Positions 11,101 through 26,100 of a stretch of 64,000 bases of DNA are shown one piece after another (position 1 is the stretch's first letter; every line of letters begins with the position of its first letter). The stretch comes from Paracyclopina nana (lineage: Eukaryota; Arthropoda; Copepoda; Cyclopoida; Cyclopettidae), in the NCBI GenBank assembly GCA_019096065.1, contig JAGUCH010000009.1:10001-74000 (forward strand). Direction: 5' to 3'. The translations under genes were made by a program, and so were the position numbers. The notes beneath the pieces were generated by a model, which did no database searches, had not been told where the DNA came from, and worked only from the letters and a program-made list of their open reading frames with translations.

Positions 11101-14100
11101 CATCATACTTACAACATGTGAACTAGTTGACATTGATATCAACTTTGAGCTTCTTAATTATTTCTAAATACTCAACAAAAAAAGAGCATATTTATAGTTT
11201 TCAACAAAATATGTAGCATAAAGGGTTTTTCAATTTTGGTCATTTTTGAAATCATTTCTTGGACATTGAACTAATAATGGCGATTTTGGCTGTTTTGCAA
11301 CTTATTGGCAGTATGCAAGTTGAGGGGAAATCCCCTGTTAAATTATCTATCTATGCAAGGCTGAATATTCAATGACCTAATCCATGTGGATCTACACACA
11401 AAATGTTGACTGTATTGCTGAAATTTTAACCAACTGTCTCATAATTGATCAGTTACGCACCAGCAACGGGGAAGCCCTAATGAATATGTTATAAGGTAAC
11501 TACTCAATAAAGTGGCCCAATAAAATGCAGAGCTAAATATGCCAATCTGAGAAGTCAATGAAGCAGCCTTGAAAAGCCAAAAATCTTACCAATGAAGAAT
11601 TACTATAGATTCTAGCTTGGAATTAAGTTAAAAAAAAGAAGGAAAATCAGTGCCAATCGAGGAAAAATCCAAGCAATTCCCAAATCTTATTATGGTAAAG
11701 CTGATGTGGAAACTTGTAATCTTCGTTTGATCCCTGCAAAAGCTGTGTATTCTTTCTTTGTCAGCAGTTGCTAGTTGTTGTGAATACACAATGTCCCAGC
11801 GAAAACTCCTGGTTTCCGAGAAATCCGAGCAAAGTGTTGCTCAGCCCGAGCAGTAGCGGGGTCAAAAGAGGATTTGCATTTCAAGCATTTCAGCACACAT
11901 TTCCCAAGATTTCTCTTGCATTTGCGCCCATTTCAAAATATTTGCAAGCTTTCAATGTCAGATTTTCCACAATTTCAAATCCATTTGCCATGATTTTCAA
12001 GCCTTTCATGTAGATTATATTTTATTTCTTTCACCAATATTTCCCTAGATTTTGATTATGTATGTTGTTCGGTGGGACACTCTGTATGATCAGCCAATGG
12101 GAGAAAAGACAAAACGATTCCATTGGGAGCTCACAATTCTCGCATTATCCCTCCCTTCTTCGGCACTTTTTGATATTCTTTTCCAGCACAATGCGCCACT
12201 TTCCCCAGTATATATAGTATATAATACTATGGTGTAGCATAAAATATGACAATATTCGAGATTTCCCAAAGGCACCAATCGAAAGCGAACACCATCATTT
12301 GAGAAAACGCTACAATCCTAATAATGAGCCTTAATATGAGAAAACACGCCACAAATCAAGAATAATTTGGGAAAATGGTCTTGGAATTTTAAAAAACACG
12401 AATAAATAAGCTTGGAAAAGCTTGCTAACTTTTTGAAATTGACAAGAAATTTGCCACAATCTCTCAGTGAAAGCTTGCTAATCTAAACAAATGGCTGGGA
12501 AATTCGGTGAAATATTCACTAATAAGCCGAGATAGGCTGGATAATTTGCGAAAATAAGTCATGGCTCCACTTTGCAAAGTTGAAGATATCGAAGATGGCT
12601 AATTGCCAAATCGAGAGGATCCAAGTTGGTTTTTGGCACCTTCAAGCCATGAATCTCAATTTGCCCTTTTCCTGCCATTTTGAAGGCTCTGCTCATCTGC
12701 CCCAAATTATCTCACTATTTTCTCAAATTGAGCTTTTAAATATCACACTATCCAAATTCGAGTTTGCTTACCTGGCTTGATCTGGGAGCTGAATACATGC
12801 TCATGTCCGACTTGATTTGGGGGAAAACTTGCGAGGCCGCGGACGAGACGACCGGATGCTTCATGTCCATCGCCACGAGGGCCTCTGAGGCCCGCGACAA
12901 CAGGCCCTGGTCGTTGAGGCTACCGAAAATGTCGCTCTGAAACAGATCAAATGACAACTTTAATTCACATCAAGGCAGTAGACTTAAAGAATTGAAATCA
13001 TCGAGCTGGACTTGAAAATGGACTAGACCTGAAAGTGGACTTGAAATTGGACTTGAACTTGGACAAGACTTGAGTATGGACCAGGATTGAAAATGGACTG
13101 GACTTGAAATTGGACATGACTTTGAGAATTAATGTGACTTGAAATAGGACTAGACTTTGGACTTGACATGAAAATGGACTAAACTTGAATATGGACTAGA
13201 CTTGAAAATGTAATAGACTTGAAGAAGGACTAAACTTGAATATCGACTAGACTTGAAAATGGACTAAACTTCAAATGGACCAAATGGACTAGACTTGAAA
13301 TGGACTAAACTTGAGTATGGACTAGACTTGAAATTGCACTTGACTTGAAAATGGACTAGATTTGAGATTTGAAAAAGGAACTGGACTTGAAAATGGACTT
13401 CAAATTTGACATGACTTTCAGAATGGACTTGACTTGATAATTGACTAGACTTAAGAATTGAGTAGAGTAGACTTGAGAATTGACTAGTCTTGAAAATGGA
13501 TTAGACTTGAAATGGACTAGACTTGAAAATGGACTAGGCTTGAAAATGGGCTAGTCTTGAAAATGGACTAAACTTGAATATCGACTAGACTTGAAAATGG
13601 ACTAAACTTTAAATGGACTAGACTTGAAAATGGACTAAACTTGAAATGGACTAGACTTGAAATTGCACTTGACTTGAAAATGGACTAGATTTGAGATTTG
13701 AAAAGGGACTGGACTTGAAAATGAACTTCAAATTCGGACTTTCAGAATGGATGTGACTTGAGAACTGTCTAGACTTAAGAATTGACTATACTTGAAATGG
13801 ACTAGACTTGATTTTGGACTAGACTTGAGAATTGACTAGACATGAAAATGGATTAGACTTTAACATGGATAAGACTTTAAAATGGATTAGACTTGAAATG
13901 GACTAGACTTGAGAATTAACTAGACTTGAGAATTGACTAGACTTGAGAATTGACTAGACTCGATTTGGACGTGTATTGCACTACACTATACTGATATTCC
14001 TTGTTGGAACCGGGCTTATATTTAAAAATGGAGTAGACTCGAAGTGACTAGAAGTGTGACTGGACTTTTTATGCCTTGAAATTGTACTGGAGTTATAATT

Positions 14101-17100
14101 GGCCAATTTAGCATGATTGTTTAAAAATTGAACAAGCGGCATATTAGACTTAAAAAATAAAAGTGGATTTGACCTGAAACAGCAATTTTACCAAATATAT
14201 TGAACCGGCCGATACAAGCTGAGCTATTCTGGTAAAGTGTACTACTACTATGTAATGTAATAAGGATTTTAGTGCGACTCTCTCCAGGGAAAAGTCCTTC
14301 TTTATTAGCCGACGTTTGATCTCTCCCATTTTGCTGTTACCTTCTCCATAGATGTCAAATAATGGATTGTAAACAAGAGGATCTCGCCATATGGCCAATG
14401 ATTTACACAACTTTAGCCTGAGTTCAGCTGCTCAGCATTTGTTCTCGTAAAAAAAAAGAAATGCGAGAAAAGTCCACTAAAATAGGCTACGTTTTTTGCC
14501 GAATATTTCAGCAAAATAGCAAGTTCAATTTCTTTTGATTTCCCCAGCATTATTTTTGGTGCAAAAAAGGGCTTTTTTCTTAAGAAAAGGCAATTACACT
14601 TTCAGGCAATTTTTACGTGTTTTTCCAGTTGACATTTCTTACAAAATATTGACCCAAGTAACAGCCTATTCCTAAATGGATATCAGGCCAAAAAAGAGAC
14701 TGTATCGTCCAATTGCTCGATGAAAGTGTTTGTTTTTCCATTCCACAACTGTAGTGGCCATAAAAAGCGAATAAGGGAAAGGTTAACATTTGTATGTATG
14801 GTCCTCCATGACCGATACACTGCCAAATTGAGCACACTGGGGGAAATTGATCACCAGAACATGCTCAAATTCCCTCTCACTCCAATGATCGCCTCTTTTA
14901 AGGCTAAGCCTTACTCAGGTCTCCTTTGAAAACTATTATAAGCTCTTTTTTATGGATGTTTTAAATGATCCTTTACTTTAAGCTCATTTAAGTTGGCTTT
15001 AAGCCTCCCAGAAGTTTAAGGCTTGTTAAGGCGCTTTAAAGTTTTGTTTTTAAAGGCACTTTTGTCAAAGCTTTTGTAAGCCTTCTTTGAGTTTCAATTG
15101 AATCTCCAAGACTAAGTCTCTTGGCCTTAAAAAATTATCAATGACTTAAACTTAATCAAATGTTTTTAAGAAAGCTTATATGCATTGATGCTAGGAAAAA
15201 AGTGACTGTGTTCATCATCTTGCTTAACAATTTCCACTTTTACAAATGACTTGGCTAAAAATGTAGGCTTTTGGTGCTTCTTGCATTCGCATTGTGCACT
15301 AATGACAATTCCTGTGTGGAATTTCATGGTTTCCACTCAATGTGTTTTCAAATGCTTTCTCAATAATATCCCCCACTTTTCTGCTTTTTAGCAAAATTAT
15401 TATTTACAACTTTAACAAGTCTCTTGAGTCTATCAAGACTTTTAAGTCTTACACTTTCTAAGTATCAACTCTTATAAGTCCTTTCAAGTCGTTTCAAGTC
15501 CTTTCAAGTCTTTTAAGTTCTTTCTAGTCTTTTAAGTTCTTTCTAGTTTTTTAAGTTCTTTCAAGTATTTTAAGTCCTTTCAAGTCTTCTAAGTTCTTTC
15601 AAGTACTTCAAGTCTTTAAAGTCCTTTCAAGCTTTTTAAGTCTATTTAAGTCTTTTAAGTCCTTTCAAGTCTTTTAAGTCCTTTTAAGTCTTTTAAGTCC
15701 TTTCAAGTCTTTTAAGTCCTTTTAAGTCTGTTATGTCCTTTCAAGTCTTTCAATTCCTATGAAGTCTTATTTGTCAATTAAGCTCAATATGTATCATTGG
15801 ATATCATTTTAGGCCTCAATGCTAATTTTTAAGTTCAACACTATAATAATTGTTCCCAAACCTTTTATTAGCATGACAGAAATAATAAGATTTTTTTTTT
15901 GGCCCAATATCGACCTCTCAGCTAGGAATTAGAGGGGAGCAACAAATACAATTTGTGCCAACTACTCCACTTTAGCCTCAGGCCCCGTTCATCTACTGAA
16001 TACAACGAAAAAATAAAGACACTTCACCGTCTTTTAGTTTTCAAGCATTTTTCCCTAATAGAAATAAAAAGTCTAGTTGACTTTTTCATTTCTAGCCTCT
16101 TTTGAAAAATAGCAAATAAAAAAATCCTCATAAAGACAATTTTACTTTGAGAGCAGGTGAACCGGGCCGCGGCTTTAGCACAGTGCTCACCTTTCCTAGT
16201 ATTGATTATTTTCGCTGTCCTAGACGACCACATTTGGCCACCAAAACACACATCAAGTGCTTGCAAAGCTACGCAAGCAAGATAACACAATATTCTTTTT
16301 TTTTGCCAAATCATGCTTGCTTTAAGCTGTTTTTAAGTAAGGTAGTCCTTAAGTCATTCCTAAATTAAGTCTTTGAACATTTTGTTTTGGTTTTTTAGGT
16401 ATATTTTAAGTATATTCCAGTAGGATGATGATGGTTAGGTTTAAGGACATAAAGGGGGGATGAAAGTTCAAATAACCCTTTGCTTTTGTGTGTATATGTT
16501 GGCTGTTACAAAGTAGTGAAGAAAGCGGAATACAAACAATGTGCACGAGCCATTTACTGCTGTTATCCCCTTAACTTCATTCAAGCTGAATAAAACGCAA
16601 GAAGCTTTCAAAGTCCTTCCACTCTCAAAAACTGAAGAAGAAAAACCAAGCTGCTGCTTTACATTTGAAAATTAAAGGTAATATTGGAATATGAGACAAA
16701 AAATACATAGTTCTAAAGATAGTCTCAAGAAATTAACAAACTTGGATTTTACCCTGGCCCAAAACATTATTAGATTTGACTCAAAAATAAGTTCGAATTA
16801 ATACTTTTTAGCAATCATTTTGGCCTTGGGAAAATGCTGGAGTACGCAAAAACTTTTAATAATTTACGAGGCGCAAAAATGTTTTGAGTGTAAGTCTCAT
16901 ACAGAATTGTTATGAGAAAAAAAGAGCTCTGAAGAAAGTTCCAAAAATCATCGGCATTGCAACTCGATTGTAGCTCAACTTTTGCCAGCAGAAATTTGTA
17001 TCTACACATGGGGAAGCAAGAAAAGCATAATTTTGAGGTGTAGCAGTAGCTTTCTCGTGGTTTTAAAGGAGAAAGCCATAGTGTAGATTCTTCCAGCCCC

Positions 17101-20100
17101 AGAGAGAAGAGGTGGTGAAACATTCTAAAACATTCAAAAGCAATTGAAAAGTAGCTAAAAAGTACTTAAAAATTAATAAAAAACGACTATTACCTAAATA
17201 AAATATACTTTTAATTTAAAGAAAATAGACTTGAAGTCATTTAGACCAGACTTAAAGTCATTCAGACTAGACTTAAAGTCATTTATACTAGACTTAAAGT
17301 CATTGAAAATAGACTTAAAGTCATTGAAAATAGACTTAAAGTCTTTGAAAATAGACTTAAAGTCATTTAGAATATACTTAAAGTCATTTAGAATAGACTT
17401 AAAGTAATGGATAATAGACTTAAAGTCATTTAGAATAGACTTAGTCATTGAAAATAGGCTTAAAGTCATTTAGAATAGTCCAAAGTCACATAAAAGAGAC
17501 TAAATATCATGGAAAGCGCAAAAGACTCGAAAGCAACATTTCAGGCCCAAATAAGTAGATAATTTTAGTTATTTTTGAACTATTTTGGTAAAAAGTGCGG
17601 TACTCTGGGAGTTTGAGAGCGCTAAGGTCTGGCTTTCTTCTTCATCCTTCTTCCTTTGTGCGGCTGCCAAGTTTGTGTCTTCTCCCATTGCAAGAAAAGA
17701 GAAAACCTCAACATCTTCCTCATAAGGCGGAGATGGAAGAAGCTCCAGACCACCACTTCCCTGCATCTTCTTATATTTACATCATGCTTTAAGGAATTGG
17801 ACATAAAAGTGGACTTTTTGATGGGATAAGCAAAATGATAAAAAATGGACTTGAGCTAGACTTAAATAGTTGGACTAGATTTGGGCCAAGAAGCTAAATG
17901 TAATTGGACTTGATATGGACCAGAAATGATAGATTTGAGCTTAAGTAATAAGGATTTGAACTAAAAGAATTACTTAAATTGTTGGAGTGGGAATGCAGAA
18001 TTAAAGTTGGACCAAAATAGTAGTTGGACTTGATTCCAACCAAAAATGACTTAAAAATCTATCAAGTTATTCAGAGTTGAGCAAGATTTGGACCATGAAA
18101 TAGAATTGGGCCAACAATGATGACAAATAAGCTTGAATTGGACCAAAAGTGACCTGAACAGAAAAATGGACTTGATTTGGACTCTTAATTGAGTGAATTG
18201 CGTTTGGGCAGAAAAATTCGAATTTGACTCAAGTCTCGGGAAAAGTTGGCCTCAAAAAAAGTGGGCAGGTCTGCGAATTCCGCGAGAAAGTTTGTTTTGA
18301 CGCACTTTTCTTTCCTTACTTCTTCTTCTTTTTCGGGTGACTCACCTTGCAGCAATGTAAATAATTAATCACTTGCGTAATTGCAGCCTTTCCAATACTA
18401 CACATATTTTTTGCCCGCCAAATAATCTACCCCAAATAGGGTCAATTTCACGGAAATTCGCATAGTTTGAAAATAACCAAATAAAATCCAATTAATGATG
18501 CGCACTCAAATTCCCTTAAAAAAAGGCAAGATTTTAAAAAGTATTTTTGTAGCAGACTTGAGCACAAAATACCCTCAAATAGCCTTGACTTTCAAAACAA
18601 ATAGCAAATTGCCTTAAAATACTTAAAACACTTAAAAACTTATTTAAAAATGTTAAATCTCACGAGAAAGCTAAAATTCTGCACAAAATCCCAAATTAAA
18701 AAAAACCTCACAAATCCATCAAAAAAAACCCTCTTTCTTAAATAAACCTAAAAATCCCTACTTTTAAAAAGCTTGATTCGCAAAAAAAAGTTTGGCTATT
18801 TTCTTCCAGGAAAGTCGGGGAAAGCAGGCGCGCGCGCGCTTTGCTTAGAGTTGGGAATTCCGGCGCGTGGATCGGCGGCAACGGCGGGGAATCCGTTTGC
18901 ATTATTAAAGAGAGTGTTACCCAAGATTAATTTTTAAGCAGATGCCCTTACAGTGTGTTACAGCAGTCGATCGCCAGCCAACTACATATACACAAAAGGG
19001 GGTTTCCCACTTTTACAAGGTCAAGGCTAATTGAAAATTCTGACGTCACAGCATTAATACTTTAGTAGCAGTAGTTGCCCATGATCCAATTGATGGGAAA
19101 TACTATAAAAGCTATCATTAAGAATTTTTCCATTTGAATTTCACAAGTTTTCAAGATCAGGTTTTTTTAAATGCGAAATTTGAATTTTGGAATTTAAGGT
19201 GTTCAAAATAATATTTTTCAATTTTAGATAATTTTCTTAGTAGAGAAATTCCGTTTTTTTTCTTACTTAAAATAGAGAGAAAAATGGTTTTTAGGGTCTA
19301 TTTTATGTCTATTGAGTCCAATTTTGTCATTATTCTCTCAGCTCTTAGCTATGAAGTTTTAACAGATTTTAAATAGCAAATATTCTAGTATAAACACAAT
19401 AAGGGATCAACACATGCGATAATCGTTTAGTATTTTTTTTGCTCATGGACCATTGACCCTAATCCGGAAATGGACAAAACGATGTGTCAGGAATCCCACG
19501 CAAATCGATGAAAATTACAGCAATTCACGAGCAATCAGGGAAATAAACGCTATTACAGTTCATTTTAAGTTTTAAGACATTATTGGACTTGATGCTAGGA
19601 CTTGCGTTTGGAAACGCGAAAGCCTTGAGTGAACTTGATAATTGAGAAGAACTTGAAACTTAATCTGGACTTTGTACTTAAAGTGGACTTGATACTAACT
19701 TAGGATGCAAAATGAATTGAAGCTTAAAATCGATACTTAAAATGGACTTATAATATACAATGCACTTTTCACTAAAAGTGGACTTGATTCTTAGCATGAA
19801 CTTGATTATCAAAATGGACTTGATTCTTAAAGTGGACTTGATACTTGATATGGACTTGAACCTAAAATAAACTTGGTTCCTTAACCTTATTCTTTTGATG
19901 GACTGGATTCTATAAATGAACTTTAGTCTTAAATTGGACTTGATATTAAAAAGAACATGAAATTAAAATGGACTTGAAACTTAAAAATGATTAGAAACTT
20001 AAAATGGACTTGAAACTTAAAATGGACATAATTCTTAAAATAAACTTAAAAGCTAAATTGGACTTGGCTCTTAAAATACTTAAAATGTAATTTTAATGAA

Positions 20101-23100
20101 AAAAAGGCTTTTTAAAGCGGTTTTCCTCCCAGTGTGACGAACGAATTCATATAGAGGAAAGCAAATTGCCGTCAATTACGCGCATGCAACAATGAAATTC
20201 CCAGCAGTTTTTCTGTTCGCGCAAATTGTGTCTAATATTTTTCATTGATTACAATGCATTAAATATCAGCACTAAAAAGTGATTTTTTAGGCAAAACGGA
20301 AACTTCCGTTTTTTACTGTTTTAGGCCGTTTTCAATGCCCTTTTTCCGCATTTTTTCTTGCTTTTCTTACTTTTTCAGAACTCTTGCGTTGTTCTCGTGA
20401 AAGGAAGGCAGATGGCAAATACAGTATTACCCCCTTTTTTGGGGTTCATGTGCAGACATTAAAGGAGGAAATGGAATCACCGATCCCAGGGGATTACACC
20501 AACGTGTGTATAAAACTCAAATACAGTTACTACACTTCACAATTACAGAGAATATCCATCCCCTTTTATGTATCACAGATGAAAACACACAAATTTCCGG
20601 GCCTCTACTTTTGCAGATTTTAATTTACTCTTTGATATTAGTCGTTTTTTTATGTTTTAAAACCGTTTTTTAAGTTTTTTGAAATTCGGCTGTTATTTTA
20701 AGTTTTGCCGATTTTTTAAGTTTTTAAATTCGGCTGTTATTTTATGTTTGGTCATTTTTTGCCTTTTTTTTCAGTTTTGCCATTTTTTCAGTTTTGCCGT
20801 TTTTTAAGTTTTGCCGTTTTTTTTAAGTTTTGCCGTTTTTTTAAGTTTTTAAATTCGGCTGTTATTTAAAGCTTGGTCATTTTTTAGGCTTACCCTTTTT
20901 AAGTTTTGCCGTTTTTTAAAGTTTTGCCGTTTTTTAAAGTTTTGCCGTTTTTTTAAGTTTTGCCGTTTTTAAGTTTTACCGTTTATTGGGTTTTGCCGTT
21001 TTTTAAGCCTACCAGTTTTTTTAAGTTTGGTTAGTTTTGTAGTAGGAAGGCCGTTTCAAAAAATGGGCGATAATTTGCAGGGTTAACGTGAAGTAAGACT
21101 GTTTTTAAGTTTTACCGTGTTTGAGTTTTGCCATTTTTTAGTTCTGCATTAGGTTTAAGTTTGGCCATACCTTAATTAAGGCTGTTTTAAGTGAGATCTT
21201 ATTTCAGCAATGTTTTATTGATTGGCGCAGTTTTAACTTTTGCCGTTTTTTAGCTTATCCCTTTTCAAGAAAGGTTAGTTTTAAGTCCGCAGTTGTTTGT
21301 AAGCAAAGCCATTTTTTAGCTACTTTTTTGCCACTTTTTTTAAGTTTAGACATATTTTTAAGTAAGCCTAACTTTCTCCATTAATTTAAGTCCGTTTGGC
21401 GGCTACTTGTTTTGAGCATGCATTGCTTTTTGGTTGGCGTTATTGGACTGTTTTTCAAGTGGTTTTGAGTGTAATTGTTTTTGGTCTCACTTGAGTGGAG
21501 CACTGATGAAGATTGAGATTTGGGAAAAGAGCCATCTGTTGGATTGCTACATAGTAATACGTGGTCATTTGCGTGCGTACTGTACAAATACGCCATTATA
21601 GTCGCTATCTACGTGTCTGTGGCTTTCTAATACCCCCATAGTATATGCTATTATGCCAACGTTCTCCACAAATGCACTACCATAATCTGGTAGTCACAAA
21701 TTTACTTTTTGGACTTAAGATTTGACTTAATTTTAAGCTCATTTTCAAAAGTTTTGTCTTAAGATTCTAGAGTCAATATCAAGACATTTCTTAATGAATG
21801 TTTATGATTTGACTTAATTTTTAGCTCATTTTCAAAAGTTTTGTCTCAAGATTTTTAAGTTAAGGTTTCTTAAGTTTCTTGAGTACAAACTTACACTTTT
21901 CAGCATTTCTTAAATTAAGTTTTGCCTAAGGTTTGACAAGATTTAGAGTTAAGTTTTCTTCTGAAGGCTTACAAGGGTTTTTAAGTCCCAATTAGTGGAA
22001 ACTTTGTGTCAAAAATCCAGCCTGGAATTGAGTAGGACATTTGCGTGCCAACTGAGGATAATCGACCCTTGTGTGTCATTTGTAATCATCAAACAAATTT
22101 GTACCTTTATTTGGCGCTAATAACTACAACAGATGTTTGTGTGCCTTCAAGTTGACCACAAATATGCTTCGCTACAATCAATACCAACATTTGGAAAGCC
22201 GCAAAAAAAACCAACCACCAATCTGATTTTGTCATTTAAAAATTGGCTTAAGACCAAAGTTAACGATAATTCAAGTTTGCCTTCTTTAAAAAAGTTAAAC
22301 ATTTGATTTTGAGGATCTCTAAACCTAATCTTAAGCAACTCATTGATTTTAAGCAACTTTTATTATCAAGTATCCTAAAATGACCATTTAAGAAACCCAA
22401 AATCTAATTTAAGTAACCCAAAATCTAAATAAAGTAACCCAAAATCTAATTCAAGTAACCCTAAATCTAATTTAAGTAACCCAAAATATAATTTGAAGTG
22501 ACTCAAAATGTAATTTTAAGTCACCGAAAATCTAATTTAAGTAACCCGAAATCTTATTTAAGTAACCCAAAATATAATTTGAAGTAACTCAAAATCTAAT
22601 TTAAGTAACCCGAAATCTTATTTAAGTAGCGGAATATGTAATTTAAGTAGCCCAAAACCTAATTTGAAGTAACTCAAAATCTAATTTGAAGTAACCCAAA
22701 ATCTAATTTGAAGTAACCCAAAATGTAATTTAAGAAACCCTAAAGTACCCAAAGCAGCTCAACATTTTTGAAGTGTAATATTTTTGGCTCAATCATTGAA
22801 TTGATCAGTGAATTTGCAGTTAGAAAATGTTCAGTTTTTTGCTGGAGCTTTGTACTAGAAACAACCGTTTTTGTGCTGTGGTTTCCTAATATCCCTTTCA
22901 ATGGATTGCAGCAGTATATAGTCCACAATTATTTTGGTTGACCTGCAACAATTCTGTTAATACACAGGAAGGTGATTCAGTGTGTGAGGACACATGCACC
23001 TGTTCCTCACCCTTCTTCACTTGGCAATCACAAACCTGCCCTGCTCATCTGCTGCTAATTCCTGAACCTTTTATTTTTCAAAAAACACTTTTTAAAAAAG

Positions 23101-26100
23101 TTTATAAAAGTTTTAAAAGTTAGTTTTAGATATAATCATCATAGCTCAGTGTGTCAGTTGAAATTTTGGAAAAAATATTGACGTGAAAAATAATTGGGAA
23201 TTGCTTGAGAGAGCTGTATTATTATACTTTATTGTTCAATTAAGCCAATTTCAGCCAAAAAATGAGTAGAAATGAGGCAAAATCTGCTTGAATTTGCTTT
23301 TTACTGTGCAATTGTCAGTTTTTGGCAAAATTCTCAGTTATTGCCAGAGTTGCCAAAGGTAGCAGTTTATATCGATGACATTCAATTTAAGCCAAAAACA
23401 TTAATTTAAACTGAAAAATAGCGATGCAAAAAGTAAATAAACACTTGTTTGCTCTATTGCATTAAAGGCAATTTTAGATTTTAACAAACTTGATAAATAA
23501 AAATCTTGAACTGGCTATTTATCGCTGAAAGTTTTTTGACGTAATTTTAATGGGAAAACCAAGTCAAAACTGCTTGAAAGAGCAACAAGATTTTCTTTAG
23601 TCTCACCAGAAAGCCAATTTTGGGCAAAAAATGTGAGTAAAACCAAGAGAAATTGGCTTTAGTTTGCTGTCAAATCGAAAAAATGTCGCAAAGGAGCAAT
23701 TTTGAAAATTGACGAATATGTCCATAATAAATCCATTTCTTATGTCTGATAATGACATTTGCAGCAACAGATTTCGCCAAAATGGGATTTACTCCTTGCA
23801 TTATCAGGATTTGATCCCATTTGCGATGAGCAAAGAGATGAACATGATCAGGTTACATTCGATGATGGAAGAAAACCAGCATTTAGGCCCTGTTCATCTG
23901 CATCATAGTAATATTATAATGCAATATTTTAGTGGAATAACAGCCAATTCAAGCCAATTAGTATGGGTTTTTCCTTTATTTTTTTGGCAAAATTGGCTTC
24001 TATATGCATATAAAGGAAATCATAGCGCACTTCCAAGCAATTTGCAAATATAATTTTGCGTAATATTTCATCAAACTATCAACTTTAAAAAACACTTTAA
24101 AATAGCCTTAAAATCACTTTTAGCCTTGCCGGTAATTTCATAGTAGGTCTATCAAAAATAGGGCAAAAAAGCAAATTAACGCCGATTTTGACTGATTTTT
24201 TGGCTGAAATGGGCTTTATCAAACAATGAATCACAATAATTCAGCTCTTTCAAGCAATTCCCTATTATTTTTCACATTGATATTTTTTCCAAAATATCAA
24301 CTGAGCATTTGATTTGTTTTAATTTATAAATTGTTGTTTTTGCTTGTTTTTTGCAAAAAGATATTCGGCATAAAATGATAAACGTTATTTGCAGGCTTAT
24401 TTGAATGAAAGGAGGAAAGCTGAAAAACTCGTGAAATTGCAATCATAAATAATTCACGGTTTGATTTATCCTAAAGTGAGCTCAATTAGCATCAACTAAC
24501 TTTTGTGAATTATGGACAACAACAACAGCTAATTCCACAAATTGATTGCGTCATGCAATTGTCAATGCTTTCACCTGCCAAAATCCAAAGACTGAAAATT
24601 AAACAACAATTTAAAACTTGCCCATATTTGCCCCTTTTTCAGGAATGTCCATTTTTTGCCCTTTTTCGCCCTTTTTTGAACACTTTTCAAAACATACATT
24701 TATTATTGCCTATTTACAAACTTTTTTATGCTTTGAATATTGCCCATCAATTAAACTTGAAATTCTTTTAAAATTGTCAATAATTATGTAATTCCGATAA
24801 TTTTGACCCAAATCTGCCCAGTTTTTTTCGCTCATTGAAAGTTTGTCCATTTCAGAACATTATCAAAATTAGGAATAATTTTTTTTTATATAGATTTTTC
24901 CGGCTTTTTTGGTAGTTGCCCAATTTGGCCCGTTTTAGAGTTTCCTAACCAAAGATTTTTCCCAGACTGATTTTTTCAACAGATTTGGCCAGGTGTTCTT
25001 CTCTTTTTGGAGATGAAAAGAGCGCATTTAAAAAAAGGTGAATACTAATACATGTGATTGCAGTCAGAAAAAGCCACATGTCACTCCAATTATTTTGCCA
25101 TTAGACAAAGCTCAAATGCGGAAATACACTCCAATGCGTTTTCCCAATGTGATTAATCACAATGCGGACTACTATAGCCATTTTTTCCGTTGACATCGCA
25201 AATAAGATGATAAAAAGGAGATATTTTTTAAATGTACTTTTTTATGCAAAAATGTACGTGAAATTGGCAAGAAGGGCCAAAATGGGCTGAATGAAATGAG
25301 AAGGTGAAAAAGGCATAAATTGGGGTGAATCGGGCCAAAATGAGCAAAATGGGCCAAAATTGACGAAAAAGAAGTGAATTGGTAAAAAGGCACAAAAAGG
25401 GTTGTATTGGGCTAAAATGGGCCAAAATGGGCTGTATTGGGCCAAAATGGGCTAAATGGGCTACTTAAAGCAAAACTGGGCTGAATGGGCAAAATTGGGC
25501 AAAAAGAACCAAAGTTTTCTCAGTGTTTACTTTTCATCTCTCTTTTTTACATTTTTTTTCTTCCGTCAAAAGACAGCTGGCGCATTTTGAAATCGATCCC
25601 CTTTTTGTTTCATCATCAGTGAATAAAAAACTTTTTTGTTCCACTTTTGGGAATTGCGTTGATTGACAGGTGAATAGGTTAGCTGTCGTTTATTTTTCTT
25701 TTACTGATTACGTCCCATCAAAAAGCATCCTTGTTGATAAATTCCATTATTTCGCTTGTTTACTTTTACAGAAAAAAATAAAAAATACATATTGAATCTA
25801 AAAAATATGAAAAAGTTTTGGAAAAAAAAGTACAATTTGTGAAGAAAACTTTAGTAAAGGAAAAAAGCCCAAAATGGCCCAATCAGCATAACTAAGCCAA
25901 AATTAGCGAAAAATTAATGAATTAAATAAAAGTAGATGAACGGCGCTCTCATTTCTGGTTTGGCTTTCGCTTGGCGGAATTTATCATCATGAGATTTGCG
26001 AGAGAAATCGGCGGAAACGGCGGCGCATCCCAATATCGCTTTCTCCGTCTTCCGTCAAAAACAATGACTGAATTTTGGCCAGTAATTTTGATTAGTAACC

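Larger units (their letters stand above)
10859..12771. other. POU4 intron 2, proximal part
   Basis: Contains a 23-bp perfect palindrome of two kappaB-like sites (11015-11037), one copy of a dispersed repeat (11317-11490) and a MITE-like end (AAGGCTCTGCTCATCTGC, 12683-12700). No extra exon is needed here, since exons 2 and 3 join in phase. Confidence 0.5.

Noticed and set aside
10834..11142. Minus-strand 102-codon ORF between POU4 exons 2 and 3 as an extra exon
   Set aside because: Exons 2 and 3 join in phase and match insect acj6 directly; no good acceptor-donor pair; overlaps the GACTT repeat and kappaB palindrome.
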